Shown in pieces: positions 1-9,069 of a stretch of 24,600 nt of DNA. Position 1 is the stretch's first letter. The number at the start of each line of letters is the position of its first letter. The notes under the pieces were generated by a model that was not told where the DNA came from, made no database searches, and saw nothing but the letters and a program-made list of their open reading frames with translations. The DNA is from a virus: the IMG/VR virus record IMGVR_UViG_3300033064_007026, positions 1 to 24,600 of that record; one strand, 5' to 3'. Both the position numbers and the translations under genes were made by a program.

Positions 1-1479
1 AGACGCTGCTTGAATGCCATTGATCTTAATCGTGCCGCCGTCAAAGACACCACGGGAAGCGTAATAGTCGCCTACGGAAGATGGGGCATTGCGCAGAAGG
101 GCTGCATCGCGCAAGACTGTGCCTGATGCTGCTTGCTGAGCCGCAGTGGTAATGCGAGGTTGAGCAGAAGTGCTAAGGCCCTTGATGAAGACAAAATTAC
201 GGGCGGAGGCATTGCTCACGCTATTTAGCGCAAGAGTGTCTTTGCCTTTAATGGTGAAGGTATATGGATAGGTGGTGGATGATGGGGAGCCAGAAGCTGA
301 AGTGAGATATTGAAGAGCTACGTCGGGCAGGCGGACGGGGTAGTAGGCGAGGCGGGCGATGTGAAGTTGAGCGGCGCTTGCCCCACTTCTTATCCTTCCA
401 AGTCCTAAATAAGAATCGACAACTGGAACTAGCTGGTTCCATGGACCCCCATTGATTGGGACGTTGTTCCCTCCCGTGGATAACCCATAGTTACTCTGCT
501 TATACGCGTAAGATATGGTTCCCGGAGAAGTCCTGGTTCCGTAAAAGAATCCAGACGGAGTACCACCACCAGATAAGTAGGAACGAATATCTAGGGTAGT
601 GGCATTTGCAAAGCCGATATTATGAGCGGTGTGTCCATATGCATAGTTGCCGGTCGTCCCTCCAATCTCAACAATAGTGCCAGTTAGATTGGCAGTATTG
701 TTCCTCTGTGTAATTAAAATGGTTCCCTCATCCTGTCGATACCAACTCGAAAAATTAGTCCCCGTAATACTCGCCACATCAGCAGAGCGGGTGACCGTGG
801 AGGCCACGGTGGGGATGTAGGAGGTGGGGAAGGAGCCTGTTTCGAGTTGAGCGCCCCAGACGTAAAAGATTACGTTGGCAGGAATAATGCAGGGATAGAA
901 GGCAGTAACAGCGGATGTTTGCGTAACAGTAAAACTAAACCGTGTCCATGCCGTTGTCGCCGTAAAGGTAGGGCTATTCTTTGATCCATCGGCGGCGTTA
1001 ACCGCCATAGAAAAATTATACGATCCACTCGCTACTTTGAGCCAACATGAAAATGTTAACGTACCAGAAATTGTAAAGTTTTTGTATAAAAACTGAGTAG
1101 ACTCATTAGTTCTCGATGCAGCGTCAGCCGTAAAAGTTCCATCCGGCGCAGTGGCTTGGTTTGAGGTTATTGAGAATCCGTTTTGTTTATTCCAATCTAC
1201 ATTGTCAAACTGCTCGCTATAGGTGTTGAGGTTCGTCCTCGCCTCCTCCACCAACAGCCCAAGACTCTCCCCCGTGGTTGGGTCGTGGTCGAAGCGTGGC
1301 TCATTGGCCGCAGCACTCTTCACTAGCCCATCACTGCCAACATAAGTCCCGCTCGATGCCCTCGTAAAAGTAACTAGATCCTTGCCGCTGGCCTGATCGC
1401 GAAGCGTCTTGGCGCTTGCAAACCTCAGGTCCAGTGACGGCACCGGTGCATTATAATTCGTCCCGTATACAATTGCCAT
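1..1479 (-). CDS. phage tail fibre / adhesin (C-terminus cut by left window edge)
   Basis: An open frame of 493 codons runs from ATG at 1479 to base 1 without a stop, so the C-terminus lies outside the window. The N-terminus (MAIVYGTNYNAPVPSLDLRF) is followed at about residues 48-75 by a stretch containing LGLLVEEARTNL and NTYSEQFD, the signature I associate with phage fibre and head-spike proteins carrying a jelly-roll or LamG-like domain. That domain closes near residues 206-225 with WGAQLETGSFPTSYIPT. Later residues are rich in Gly, Ser, Thr and Tyr, as in beta-structured fibres. The gene starts 6 nt after the stop of the collagen-like fibre gene, and GGAGG lies about 12 nt before the ATG. 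The likely role is host-surface binding at the tail tip or fibre. The family-level call is fairly firm; the receptor and exact position in the virion are unknown. Confidence 0.78.
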   Translation of the reverse strand, partial: MAIVYGTNYNAPVPSLDLRFASAKTLRDQASGKDLVTFTRASSGTYVGSDGLVKSAAANEPRFDHDPTTGESLGLLVEEARTNLNTYSEQFDNVDWNKQNGFSITSNQATAPDGTFTADAASRTNESTQFLYKNFTISGTLTFSCWLKVASGSYNFSMAVNAADGSKNSPTFTATTAWTRFSFTVTQTSAVTAFYPCIIPANVIFYVWGAQLETGSFPTSYIPTVASTVTRSADVASITGTNFSSWYRQDEGTILITQRNNTANLTGTIVEIGGTTGNYAYGHTAHNIGFANATTLDIRSYLSGGGTPSGFFYGTRTSPGTISYAYKQSNYGLSTGGNNVPINGGPWNQLVPVVDSYLGLGRIRSGASAAQLHIARLAYYPVRLPDVALQYLTSASGSPSSTTYPYTFTIKGKDTLALNSVSNASARNFVFIKGLSTSAQPRITTAAQQAASGTVLRDAALLRNAPSSVGDYYASRGVFDGGTIKINGIQAAS

Positions 1480-1485
1480 AATGCC

Positions 1486-3897
1486 TCAGACCTCCTCGAT
1501 GGATTTTAGTTCTGTGCGTAGGGGCGGCACATCGGCCCGCTCAGCGATCACCAAGTAGAAATACCCAGGGCCACTCTCCGCCCCGTCAATCACCACCGCC
1601 CCGGCGTTTTTGTCAATAGACCTTACACCAATCTGACCGTCCCTACTCCCCGCTTTCGGGGTGATTTGCACTGTGATCGTATCCCAATCCACCAGTGCTT
1701 GCCACACCTCGGGGAGCATAATCATACTCCCCTGGCCCTCGCCTCTAACGTATATGCCAAACTCCGGGCCCTCTAGGCTGCCGTGGCGGAGTAACATCCC
1801 CGGCTTGGTTGGGTGGGGGATGAGGAATGATTTTGTCTCTGCATTAAACGATCCCTGGATGGAGAGCGACTGCGTCCCAGGATTGTAGCGGAATCTGGGC
1901 GAGGTGGTGAGGACGCTCTGGGTCCCGGTTTGCGCCTCGTCGAAGATAACATAGAACTCAGAGTTGGTGGTGGTATTGGATTCTAGGGCCACGCCAGCGG
2001 CATCTCCCTTGGTCCCTTGTGTGCCTTGGCGACCTTGGAGGCCTTGGAGGCCCTGGAGGCCTTGGAGGCCTTGGAGACCTTGGAGACCTTGGGTGCCTTG
2101 GGTGCTTTGGAGGCCCTGGAGGCCTTGGAGGCCTTGGGTGCCTTGGGGACCTTGGAGTCCTTGTACGCTAATAACACCTTTATTCTCCCAGGTCCCATCG
2201 CCCCTCTTCACCCATAACTCCCCGTTGCCATCGGAGATGTCCACAATGGCCTCCAAGTAGAAGGCCCCAGGATATAGGTCGTTGAGTAGTTCCGATGTAA
2301 CGGGGACTGCCGGATTGTTGTAGATGGCAATGACGTTAAACGCTACGCCCTGAAGCCCCTGGACGCCTTGGGTGCCTTGAGGGCCCTGGACGCCCTGGAC
2401 GGTTGCTACGCCTATTTCTTGCCAGGTGCCGTTTTGTTGCTTCAACCACAACACCCCATTGCCACTAGAGATATCAATAACCGCGTCTAAATATATAGCG
2501 CTCGGAAATAAGTCATTGAGAAGTTCTGAGGTAAGCGGGTCGGCTGGATTATTATAGGTGCCAATCAGCCTGGTGGCTAGGCCGGGCACGCCCTGAATGC
2601 CCTGGAATCCTTGCATACCCTGCGTTGACTGCGGCCCTTGGAGTCCTTGGGTGCCTTGGGTGCCCTGGACGCCTTGGACACTGACCGTCCCGATCTGGCC
2701 CCACAGCCCTGTCTCGCGGCGCTGCCACAGCACCCCATTCCCGCTCGAAATATCAACAACGCCTGAGTAGGGGTTGGAGTCCGGGTAGGTTGCCTCGAGT
2801 ATAGCCGAGGTGAGCGGGGTATCTGGATCGTTGTACGTATCAATTACATCGAGCGGGTAGCCTTGAATGCCCTGGGCTCCTTGAGAACCTTGAAGGCCCT
2901 GGGTGCCTTGGGTGCCTTGAATGAGAATCCGCCCTCCATTAAACCATGTGGTCCCATTCCAAATATATATGTTTCCATCATCGAGGGCAATATAGGCGTC
3001 ACCAGTCTCCGTGGTGGGATTGGAAGAACCGGGGTACCCAGGAATGTCAGTGGCCGTCGCCACCGTCCCTAGGAGCCTAAGCGAACGGCCAATCTGCCCC
3101 TGGACGCCCTGGGTACCCTGAGGGCCTTGAATGCCCTGAGGCCCCGTAAAACCTCTGGGGCCTTGGATGCCTATAGGACCCTGAATGCCCGGGTTGCCTT
3201 GAATGCCCTGTGGGCCAATTGGGCCCTGGATGCCTTGGGGGCCGCGCAGGAGGCCCGCGTTAAGCCACTGAGACCCAGTCCAGATCCACAAATTCGAGGT
3301 GGTCAGATCAAAGACACCATCTCCTAGCCCAGGAGTCGGAAAATAATACCCGAGGTAACCCTGAGGGTCATTGGGACCACCAGGTCCGGGGTAAGTGGCG
3401 TTGACATTTGCAACATCACCAACCACCTCCACCGGGATAAAAGGTTGGCGCTCACCCTGGATGCCTTGGAGGCCTTGGGTGCCTTGTGGGCCTTGGATAC
3501 CTGTTTCAATTTCCGCAATGCTCTCCACCCCATCAACAAGTCTCCTGATGAAGAGCTTGGCGTCGTACGCCCCAATAAGAATCTCACCAAACTCCACCTC
3601 GGCAACAGTTGGAACATAACCCTCACTGAAGCGGTGTTTATTGAGAATCTGAGACAAATCCCCATCGAGCTTTAGGCCTTCGGGGCGCTGTGACCATCCC
3701 CCTGTTCCGTCTTCGCGCCTCACCAGCACATGATCCAGCTCAGGGAAGGGCTGAATGACCGGGTTCCCCAGCGACTCCGGATAGTCTAGGTTGGGTTCGG
3801 CGTTGGCCAGGTTAAGAAACTCGCGCCTTTGCGCGTCGAGCCGTTCCTTAGAAACAGTGCGAACCCTATTTGAGTAGAAGCGACGTTGTCTGTCCAT
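1486..3897 (-). CDS. collagen-like phage fibre protein with alternating beta modules
   Basis: This 803-residue protein has six blocks of Gly-X-Y triplets, mostly QG-rich, at about residues 130-148, 219-276, 325-346, 401-441, 498-519 and 578-632. Five globular modules of roughly 55-75 residues separate the blocks. The last three are clearly related: each has a Y-N-(N/D)-P stretch, T-S-x-(I/L)-L, then V-D-I-S-x-G-N-G-x-L-W and a conserved Trp before the next triplet block. The C-terminal domain (about 687-803) has SFLIPHPTKPG and LEGPEFGIYVRG, which I recall from cyanophage structural proteins. Collagen triplets in phage fibres form trimeric rods, so a trimeric fibre is inferred. Its ATG overlaps the upstream stop by one base (TAATG), which suggests translational coupling. 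Triplet-rich genes can gain or lose repeats by recombination. Confidence 0.85.
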   Translation of the reverse strand: MDRQRRFYSNRVRTVSKERLDAQRREFLNLANAEPNLDYPESLGNPVIQPFPELDHVLVRREDGTGGWSQRPEGLKLDGDLSQILNKHRFSEGYVPTVAEVEFGEILIGAYDAKLFIRRLVDGVESIAEIETGIQGPQGTQGLQGIQGERQPFIPVEVVGDVANVNATYPGPGGPNDPQGYLGYYFPTPGLGDGVFDLTTSNLWIWTGSQWLNAGLLRGPQGIQGPIGPQGIQGNPGIQGPIGIQGPRGFTGPQGIQGPQGTQGVQGQIGRSLRLLGTVATATDIPGYPGSSNPTTETGDAYIALDDGNIYIWNGTTWFNGGRILIQGTQGTQGLQGSQGAQGIQGYPLDVIDTYNDPDTPLTSAILEATYPDSNPYSGVVDISSGNGVLWQRRETGLWGQIGTVSVQGVQGTQGTQGLQGPQSTQGMQGFQGIQGVPGLATRLIGTYNNPADPLTSELLNDLFPSAIYLDAVIDISSGNGVLWLKQQNGTWQEIGVATVQGVQGPQGTQGVQGLQGVAFNVIAIYNNPAVPVTSELLNDLYPGAFYLEAIVDISDGNGELWVKRGDGTWENKGVISVQGLQGPQGTQGLQGLQGLQSTQGTQGLQGLQGLQGLQGLQGLQGRQGTQGTKGDAAGVALESNTTTNSEFYVIFDEAQTGTQSVLTTSPRFRYNPGTQSLSIQGSFNAETKSFLIPHPTKPGMLLRHGSLEGPEFGIYVRGEGQGSMIMLPEVWQALVDWDTITVQITPKAGSRDGQIGVRSIDKNAGAVVIDGAESGPGYFYLVIAERADVPPLRTELKSIEEV
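2020..2165 (-). repeat. 9-bp periodic repeat encoding Gly-Leu-Gln / Gly-Thr-Gln triplets
   Basis: On the plus strand the run is built from near-identical 9-bp units of the type CCTTGGAGG, encoding the longest collagen block (residues about 578-632). Several neighbouring units are identical at the DNA level, so slippage or recombination could change the number of triplets in frame. The run is also why long Trp-Arg-Pro frames appear on the opposite strand, which are not genes. Confidence 0.85.
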
Positions 3898-4241
3898 TAT
3901 GCCGAGGTTTCTAGGAAGCTTACAATCATTTCGAGAACGCTATTGGCATTACCACTCACCTCGAGTGAATCGCCCTCTTGAAGGACAAATTTACCATCGG
4001 AGACGATAGAAAAATCATTGGCCAATACCGGCCCTCTAAAAACCACCCGAGTGCGCTTTCCAGCGCGGACATGAGAAACGGTAACATTTGATACGTTTTC
4101 TGGATCGGTTGATATGTTGGCCACCTGAACCTTCAAGACAATGGTGGCAACGGCAATGGGCGCCGTGTAAATGATCGTCGGGGTGGTGGTTACGTCGTAT
4201 GGCAACGACTTAAATTCATTTAACGGAGCAATAGAGGCCAT
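3897..4241 (-). CDS. small virion structural protein, cyanophage type
   Basis: This 114-residue protein has alternating hydrophobic and polar residues typical of a small beta-sandwich. It contains KVQVANIS and, near the C-terminus, FVLQEGDSLEVSGNANSVLE. I recall short proteins of this pattern beside fibre genes in T4-like cyanophages, but no search was possible. It lies between the 1213-residue beta-helix protein (23 nt gap) and the collagen-like fibre (one-base stop/start overlap), so it is probably a baseplate or fibre accessory protein. No Shine-Dalgarno is visible: the bases before the ATG are pyrimidine-rich (TTCCTCCTTCCC), so initiation may depend on translation of the gene before it. 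Precise function unknown. Confidence 0.7.
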   Translation of the reverse strand: MASIAPLNEFKSLPYDVTTTPTIIYTAPIAVATIVLKVQVANISTDPENVSNVTVSHVRAGKRTRVVFRGPVLANDFSIVSDGKFVLQEGDSLEVSGNANSVLEMIVSFLETSA

Positions 4242-4264
4242 GGGAAGGAGGAATTACTGTAAGG

Positions 4265-7200
4265 CTAGGATAGAGCTAGGATGAGAGGAGTGATTTGGGC
4301 AAATAGGCCGCGGGAGAAGGACACGCCGCCAATGGTGCCGGAGGCTTGGTCAATGATAACGCCATCGCCGATCCTAAAGTTCCCTGATTGGTCCGTGGAG
4401 GTAAAGATTACTGAACCGCCTCTTCTTTCCTCTACCTCTTGTTGCTGAATGAAGGTCCCATTGCGAATAGGCAGAGCAGTGCGGATATTCGGACCCGCTC
4501 CGATGTATTCAAATGAGTGGCCTGAGGCCAGTACTTTTGACTGTCTCGATAGGACGAATGAACTGCCTTTGGCAATGGGGTAGAGGGTGGGTGCCACTAG
4601 GGTCACCAAAGTTGAACCATCGGAGCCGAGGGGTGTGGATGAAACTACTCTGTAATAGAGAGGGGCCATGATCACTTCTAGGACGGGTGGGATCGCGCCG
4701 GGGCCTACTGGCGCTGCTATTGAGATCGTAGGCGTAGAGATATAGGATGTTCCGCCCTTAATCACCGTGATACTATCCACAGAGCCATTGTCAATAACAG
4801 CTCTTGCACGTGCTGGCACTGCCAGCGGCCCCGTAGGTTCTCCGATAGTAATAACTGGAGAGGAAGTGTATCCCGCTCCTTTATCAATAACTTTAATCTC
4901 TTGAACGGTAAAATACGGTGCTCCAAAGAACCCTGCTTGGCCATTATAGGGCTTAAGTTTTCCGGGAACCCTTATGCTGATTCTGGTGGAGCCTTGGGGA
5001 ATGTCCTCGAGTACGGTGGCTATGATTTCTGTTTTGCCAAGACCGTCGGCCACTAGGCCATAGTCTCCTAACGATGAGTTGGAGTTGGTAAGGTCACATT
5101 GCCCGCCCTCGGCACATTCGATCCCCGCCGAGCAGGAAATGGTGAAAAGAGACACCAGTTGAGCGTAACCGTTGTTAATAATTTTAACCCCAGGCCCGCC
5201 TTGATTATATTGGGTGTATGAGTCGAGGACCATGGACTTGAAACCCTCGGTGATCGCGCCGTCGACAAGCATCCCTCCCCCGGTTGTTGTGATCGAGGTG
5301 CATTGCTGGACGTAAGGACTACGCGAAATAATACCCGCTATTCCTTGTTTGTTTTTCTTAGGGAATGAGACGGCGTAACTTGGCGCCAGGTGGTTGGAAA
5401 AGGTCATAAATGACAGACCGCAGGCATTGTTGACATGGAAGAGGTCAAGGGTGCGGTTCATGGCGTTTACGGTGATGCCTCTAAGGCTATCGCCCGTAAC
5501 CGTGGTGTTTGGCGGAAGGTTAATTGGGTTATCTTCCCAATACACCCCTGGGTTGACAAAAATTGTCGTCTTAAATGATGGTTGTTGAACTGTCCAAGTG
5601 CCATTGTTTTGGGCCGGGAGGGAGTTTAAATTCCCGGCCAAAAGGGCGGCGGTGAGGTCCCCGATGAGAGTAGTAACTCTGCCTCTGAGCGTTAAGAATT
5701 GTAACCCTACGAGTAGGTTGTTATTTATATAGTCTTTTGCCAACCCATAGGCATATACCGACTCTGTGATTTGCGTCTCGATGGGGTTGCCCGAGGCAGG
5801 AAAATAAGACCTAATAACCCGGAGCGTATTAGCATTTCCTCCACTATAGAGGTCTTCGGCCACCGCCTCAAGGACTAGTATCAGGTCCCGCTTACACTTC
5901 CCTTCGGTAAATTCTATGCTCGGATAGGCGACGGCCGTCTCACGCCAGACCGCATTTACAATGGAACTGGGGTCGTCGCCCTTGCCAATGTCCTCATAGA
6001 TGCGTTGTTTGGCAGTTTTGGCATCGGCATTCGGCCCATTTTCTAGGACATATTCCACAATACCGTAGTAGTTATTGATTGCGGTTTCTGCGTTTGCGCA
6101 AGCTGGCCATTCATCGTAGACAATCGAATTGTCAATGAAGATTTTCTCAAGGGAATATTGCGGGACAAACAGAGTCCCGGACGTATTTGTCCTCCAGTTC
6201 TTCATCGCCAAAATCATCAACAAACGGGCCTTATTAAACGTCCAAAGGCTCTCTGTTAATTGCCCTGTGATAAATTGTAAGTTGTTGCCTTCATAGTATC
6301 CTTCGGCAAACTCCACTGAAAATACGTTTCCTCCATTTTTCATATCGGAGGCAACAGCATCTACAAAGTATCCTAAGTCTCTGTTACAAAGCTTAGCGGA
6401 CTTATTTACCAAGCTTCCCGCGTCGCTATCCACAACCCCTGAGACAGAGTTTGCGTTTAACGCGTTTATTAAATAACCAAAAATTAAATTAACATGGTTT
6501 CTGGTCGAGGTGTTTGTTGTATAGGCCCGTATGATATTTCTTAATTGCTCATAGGCGTACGCTGAGGCTTGGCGCTCAGTCGCAGTTGCGAAAATTCCAG
6601 CGTTATCAAAATAGGAGCGTGTAGCCTCGACCATACGCGAAGTACTCCACAACTCTAGGTCTTCAGCAGCGGCGATGGCCACACGCTTGATGTCCCTCTT
6701 GCAGGTTGCCTCAGTTCCCGTTACTGTTGGGTAACTTAGCGCCGTGGCCGACCAAATGCTCTCTACTAGCGTCTCTAGTGAATAATAAACTTGTTCTTTT
6801 ACGGATTTTTGAATGCTAGGGGAAGGAATATTTGCCCTCGAGTTTGCTCCTAAGGCCAAAGTTACATAGCCGATAAGCGCATCCACTTTATCTCTGATGT
6901 ATGCATACGTGGTGGCTGAAAGAACGTTCTTAACACGAACTCTTATCGAGTTGAATGCGGCGATGGTAAGAGTTAGTTCGGCGCTAGGATTGAAGATCGT
7001 TGGGATAATTACGCCGTTGCCATTAAAATATCCATCAATAAACCTCGAAATGTTTTCGTATCCGCCATATAGGATGTCTTTGGCCAGAGCTAAAACTAAA
7101 AGCCCGGAGTCCCTTGTACACTTACCGTTTATGTCGCTAAGCACACCTGGATTTGCTGAGGACGCCTCGATGAGCGCATTCGTCACAACGAGGTTTTTAT

Positions 7201-7906
7201 TCGTCATTATGATCCGGTAGGCCTGCCTTGACTTCAGATCGAATGCAGTTGAGTTGGGAAGCGTAAAAGCCTGCGTATATAACTCTGTTGTTACTTCTTC
7301 AAGAATTAGTTTTTTATTGGCAAGGATGGATTCGGCGGCGTCGGTAATTTTGCCCAAGTCCCCTGAGTAGGAGGCCCTAACTGCGGCCTTAATGGACGCT
7401 TTTGCAGTTTGTGCACTCAACCCATCATTGGAGTCATTACCATCCTTAGCAACCCAAAAAACGTTTTCAATTTTTTGTGTACGCCATTCAAATTTGCCGT
7501 TGGCGAGAGTTGTCGCCACTTGGCCATATGTCCCCGTGTCTTCTTGGGAGTCTCTGATCTCCCCGGTAAAGGCAGGTGAGCCAGAGAACTCGGGGTCTCC
7601 GGTGAAAGTATGGTCTGCGCTTATGGTTCTGTCAATAGAGACGTGGACATATTGCTCATGGTCGTCGTCGTCAAGCTCTAGGAGCTCGTCGTGGCGAAAA
7701 GGTTTTACGGTGAGTTGCTTATTATCGCAGTCGAGATTTTCTACCTCGAATCTCTCCGGATCAAGTTTGGTTTCTTCGGCTACTGCGGACGTATTACCTA
7801 CGAGTACGTGTTTATTACGCAGAGAAATTTCCGGGTCTTCCGGGGTGAGCTTTGGTGGCTCTCTTAAAATTTTTGGACCACAGTCTTTTCCAAAAAGATT
7901 TGCCAC
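4265..7906 (-). CDS. large virion structural protein with CxRD repeats and beta-helix
   Basis: This 1213-residue protein starts at GTG (7906), with AAAGG 7 nt upstream. After an acidic N-terminus it has FWVAKDGNDSNDGLSAQTA (about residue 150), a usual entry to right-handed beta-helix structures. Four helical repeats then begin at Cys 263, 402, 507 and 671, each with C-x-R-D, a hydrophobic stretch, A-x-D-(L/I/M), and further on Y-(F/Y) and an E/A-rich helix. From about 779 to 960 a beta-helix-like region includes NPGVYWEDNPINLPPN and SYTQYNQGGPGVKI. Residues about 1003-1072 hold two copies of a G-x-x-Y-x-(S)-x-P-x-I-x-I element. The end reads TSTDQSGNFRIGDGVIIDQ. I recall this whole order from T4-like cyanophage structural proteins. 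Likely a baseplate or long-fibre component; exact virion position unknown. Confidence 0.8.
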   Translation of the reverse strand: MANLFGKDCGPKILREPPKLTPEDPEISLRNKHVLVGNTSAVAEETKLDPERFEVENLDCDNKQLTVKPFRHDELLELDDDDHEQYVHVSIDRTISADHTFTGDPEFSGSPAFTGEIRDSQEDTGTYGQVATTLANGKFEWRTQKIENVFWVAKDGNDSNDGLSAQTAKASIKAAVRASYSGDLGKITDAAESILANKKLILEEVTTELYTQAFTLPNSTAFDLKSRQAYRIIMTNKNLVVTNALIEASSANPGVLSDINGKCTRDSGLLVLALAKDILYGGYENISRFIDGYFNGNGVIIPTIFNPSAELTLTIAAFNSIRVRVKNVLSATTYAYIRDKVDALIGYVTLALGANSRANIPSPSIQKSVKEQVYYSLETLVESIWSATALSYPTVTGTEATCKRDIKRVAIAAAEDLELWSTSRMVEATRSYFDNAGIFATATERQASAYAYEQLRNIIRAYTTNTSTRNHVNLIFGYLINALNANSVSGVVDSDAGSLVNKSAKLCNRDLGYFVDAVASDMKNGGNVFSVEFAEGYYEGNNLQFITGQLTESLWTFNKARLLMILAMKNWRTNTSGTLFVPQYSLEKIFIDNSIVYDEWPACANAETAINNYYGIVEYVLENGPNADAKTAKQRIYEDIGKGDDPSSIVNAVWRETAVAYPSIEFTEGKCKRDLILVLEAVAEDLYSGGNANTLRVIRSYFPASGNPIETQITESVYAYGLAKDYINNNLLVGLQFLTLRGRVTTLIGDLTAALLAGNLNSLPAQNNGTWTVQQPSFKTTIFVNPGVYWEDNPINLPPNTTVTGDSLRGITVNAMNRTLDLFHVNNACGLSFMTFSNHLAPSYAVSFPKKNKQGIAGIISRSPYVQQCTSITTTGGGMLVDGAITEGFKSMVLDSYTQYNQGGPGVKIINNGYAQLVSLFTISCSAGIECAEGGQCDLTNSNSSLGDYGLVADGLGKTEIIATVLEDIPQGSTRISIRVPGKLKPYNGQAGFFGAPYFTVQEIKVIDKGAGYTSSPVITIGEPTGPLAVPARARAVIDNGSVDSITVIKGGTSYISTPTISIAAPVGPGAIPPVLEVIMAPLYYRVVSSTPLGSDGSTLVTLVAPTLYPIAKGSSFVLSRQSKVLASGHSFEYIGAGPNIRTALPIRNGTFIQQQEVEERRGGSVIFTSTDQSGNFRIGDGVIIDQASGTIGGVSFSRGLFAQITPLILALS

Positions 7907-7948
7907 AGCGCGACCTTTTTCTCCTAAAATACTAATTCACTATTATCT

Positions 7949-7956
7949 CTTTAAAC
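7949..7956 (-). promoter_or_regulatory. GTTTAAA box upstream of the 1213-residue structural gene
   Basis: Minus-strand GTTTAAAG followed by AGATAATAG lies just after the stop of the 361-residue gene, 50 nt before the GTG at 7906. It is one of nine similar boxes in the window (see findings). Reading it as a promoter element is inference. Confidence 0.5.
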
Positions 7957-7958
7957 AC

Positions 7959-9044
7959 TCAGCGTAAACATTCTGGGGGGAGGGTTCCGTCCAAAACATC
8001 AAGTTCACGGGAACTTAGGACCTTGGGAGGATCTCTTAGGCTCTCCTCGGATCTAGTGGTTAAGTCCTCGGCAACTGGGTTAAATTTATAAGGCCTAGGG
8101 ACTTCTACATAATGTCCCTGAGAACCGATTTCAACAACATCGTAGCCTTCAATAGGTTCTTTACGTCTTTGGTACTCAAGGCATTTGTTTCGGTCGGTGT
8201 CTACGCAGTAAAATTTTTGCCAGAACTCTGTGTCTGGAAGAAACTTTTTATAGATCTCTAGGTTTTCTTCAGTTGCGGCCAAGTCTTGAGTAACTATGTA
8301 CAAACACAAGGTATCTTCGCAGGGCCCATAGACAATAAACATATCACCTTCTCTGTAGAAAAAGTCCCTTCGCACACGCGCCTCACTCCACTCATCGGTG
8401 GAGAGATTGCGGATGCATTTTTCAAAATCCGCAAAAGAAAGCCCCTGGGCCATACAGTTTGCCTGCGAAATTTGCTTTAAAGGTTCTTGCCATTCCGCAT
8501 TATATTCTCCCCAGTCTTTATTAAAAAGCTCTAGGTTGTAAAGTTTAAACCTATCTAGTAATTCTGCAATGGACGGAATGCCCACAGGAACCGTTGTCTC
8601 CACTTGGCAAATTTTTGTCCATTTTGAGTAGTTAAATGCCCAACTCATTGCCAAGATATTTTGGTTTGCCTGATAGAGAGAGACCCTATACCCGTCGTCC
8701 TCAATGTATAGGACCCGCGATCCGATAGGATAGGCTACTATGGCTCGGTAGGTGGCTACTTTCCACTTATCGTTTGTTTGAGATGATAGAAGATTAGGTG
8801 TAAGATTTCCGATCTCCCACGGAAATTCTATATCCCCCCAGGATTTATATAAGCCTTTTTGCGGATCGTAAATCGGATAGGTATTGAAGAGCTCTTCGAT
8901 ACTTACGCCACAGGTATTTATGCTTTCCCTAGAGCAACTTTTATCAACAACGTCATTTACAAGACAGGCTTGTCTTAGCGATTTTAACTGCTTAGGGGTT
9001 AAAAAAGTACAGCACTCCCCTGTAAAAAGGCTAAGATCCGCCAT
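7959..9044 (-). CDS. cysteine-rich virion-associated protein with duplicated beta module
   Basis: I do not recognise this 361-residue protein as a named family. It has 13 cysteines, including C11-C12. Two stretches look like copies of one module: residues about 99-150 (Y-x-x-G-S-R-V-L-Y ... SKWTKICQVET) and about 227-283 (Y-x-x-G-D-x-x-I-V-Y ... EFWQKFYCVDT). The spacing of Gly, Tyr and the closing Trp resembles small chitin-binding (CBM5/12-like) folds, a weak comparison. A similar stretch occurs in the 1308-residue protein at about 208-242. The gene sits between the tail tube-like gene (25 nt gap) and the 1213-residue structural gene, so a tail or baseplate role is inferred. The sequence before its ATG offers only a weak ribosome site (TAGG). 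Confidence 0.6.
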   Translation of the reverse strand: MADLSLFTGECCTFLTPKQLKSLRQACLVNDVVDKSCSRESINTCGVSIEELFNTYPIYDPQKGLYKSWGDIEFPWEIGNLTPNLLSSQTNDKWKVATYRAIVAYPIGSRVLYIEDDGYRVSLYQANQNILAMSWAFNYSKWTKICQVETTVPVGIPSIAELLDRFKLYNLELFNKDWGEYNAEWQEPLKQISQANCMAQGLSFADFEKCIRNLSTDEWSEARVRRDFFYREGDMFIVYGPCEDTLCLYIVTQDLAATEENLEIYKKFLPDTEFWQKFYCVDTDRNKCLEYQRRKEPIEGYDVVEIGSQGHYVEVPRPYKFNPVAEDLTTRSEESLRDPPKVLSSRELDVLDGTLPPECLR

Positions 9045-9069
9045 AAAAGATAACCTAGCTTAATTTAGC

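Noticed and set aside
1964-2260. Rightward frame made of repeated Trp-Arg-Pro
   Set aside because: It is the opposite strand of the collagen triplet repeat, with no ribosome site or protein-like flanks.
8540-8552. GTTTAAAC inside the 361-residue gene
   Set aside because: It is palindromic, lies deep in a coding region and precedes no start codon, so it is probably chance.
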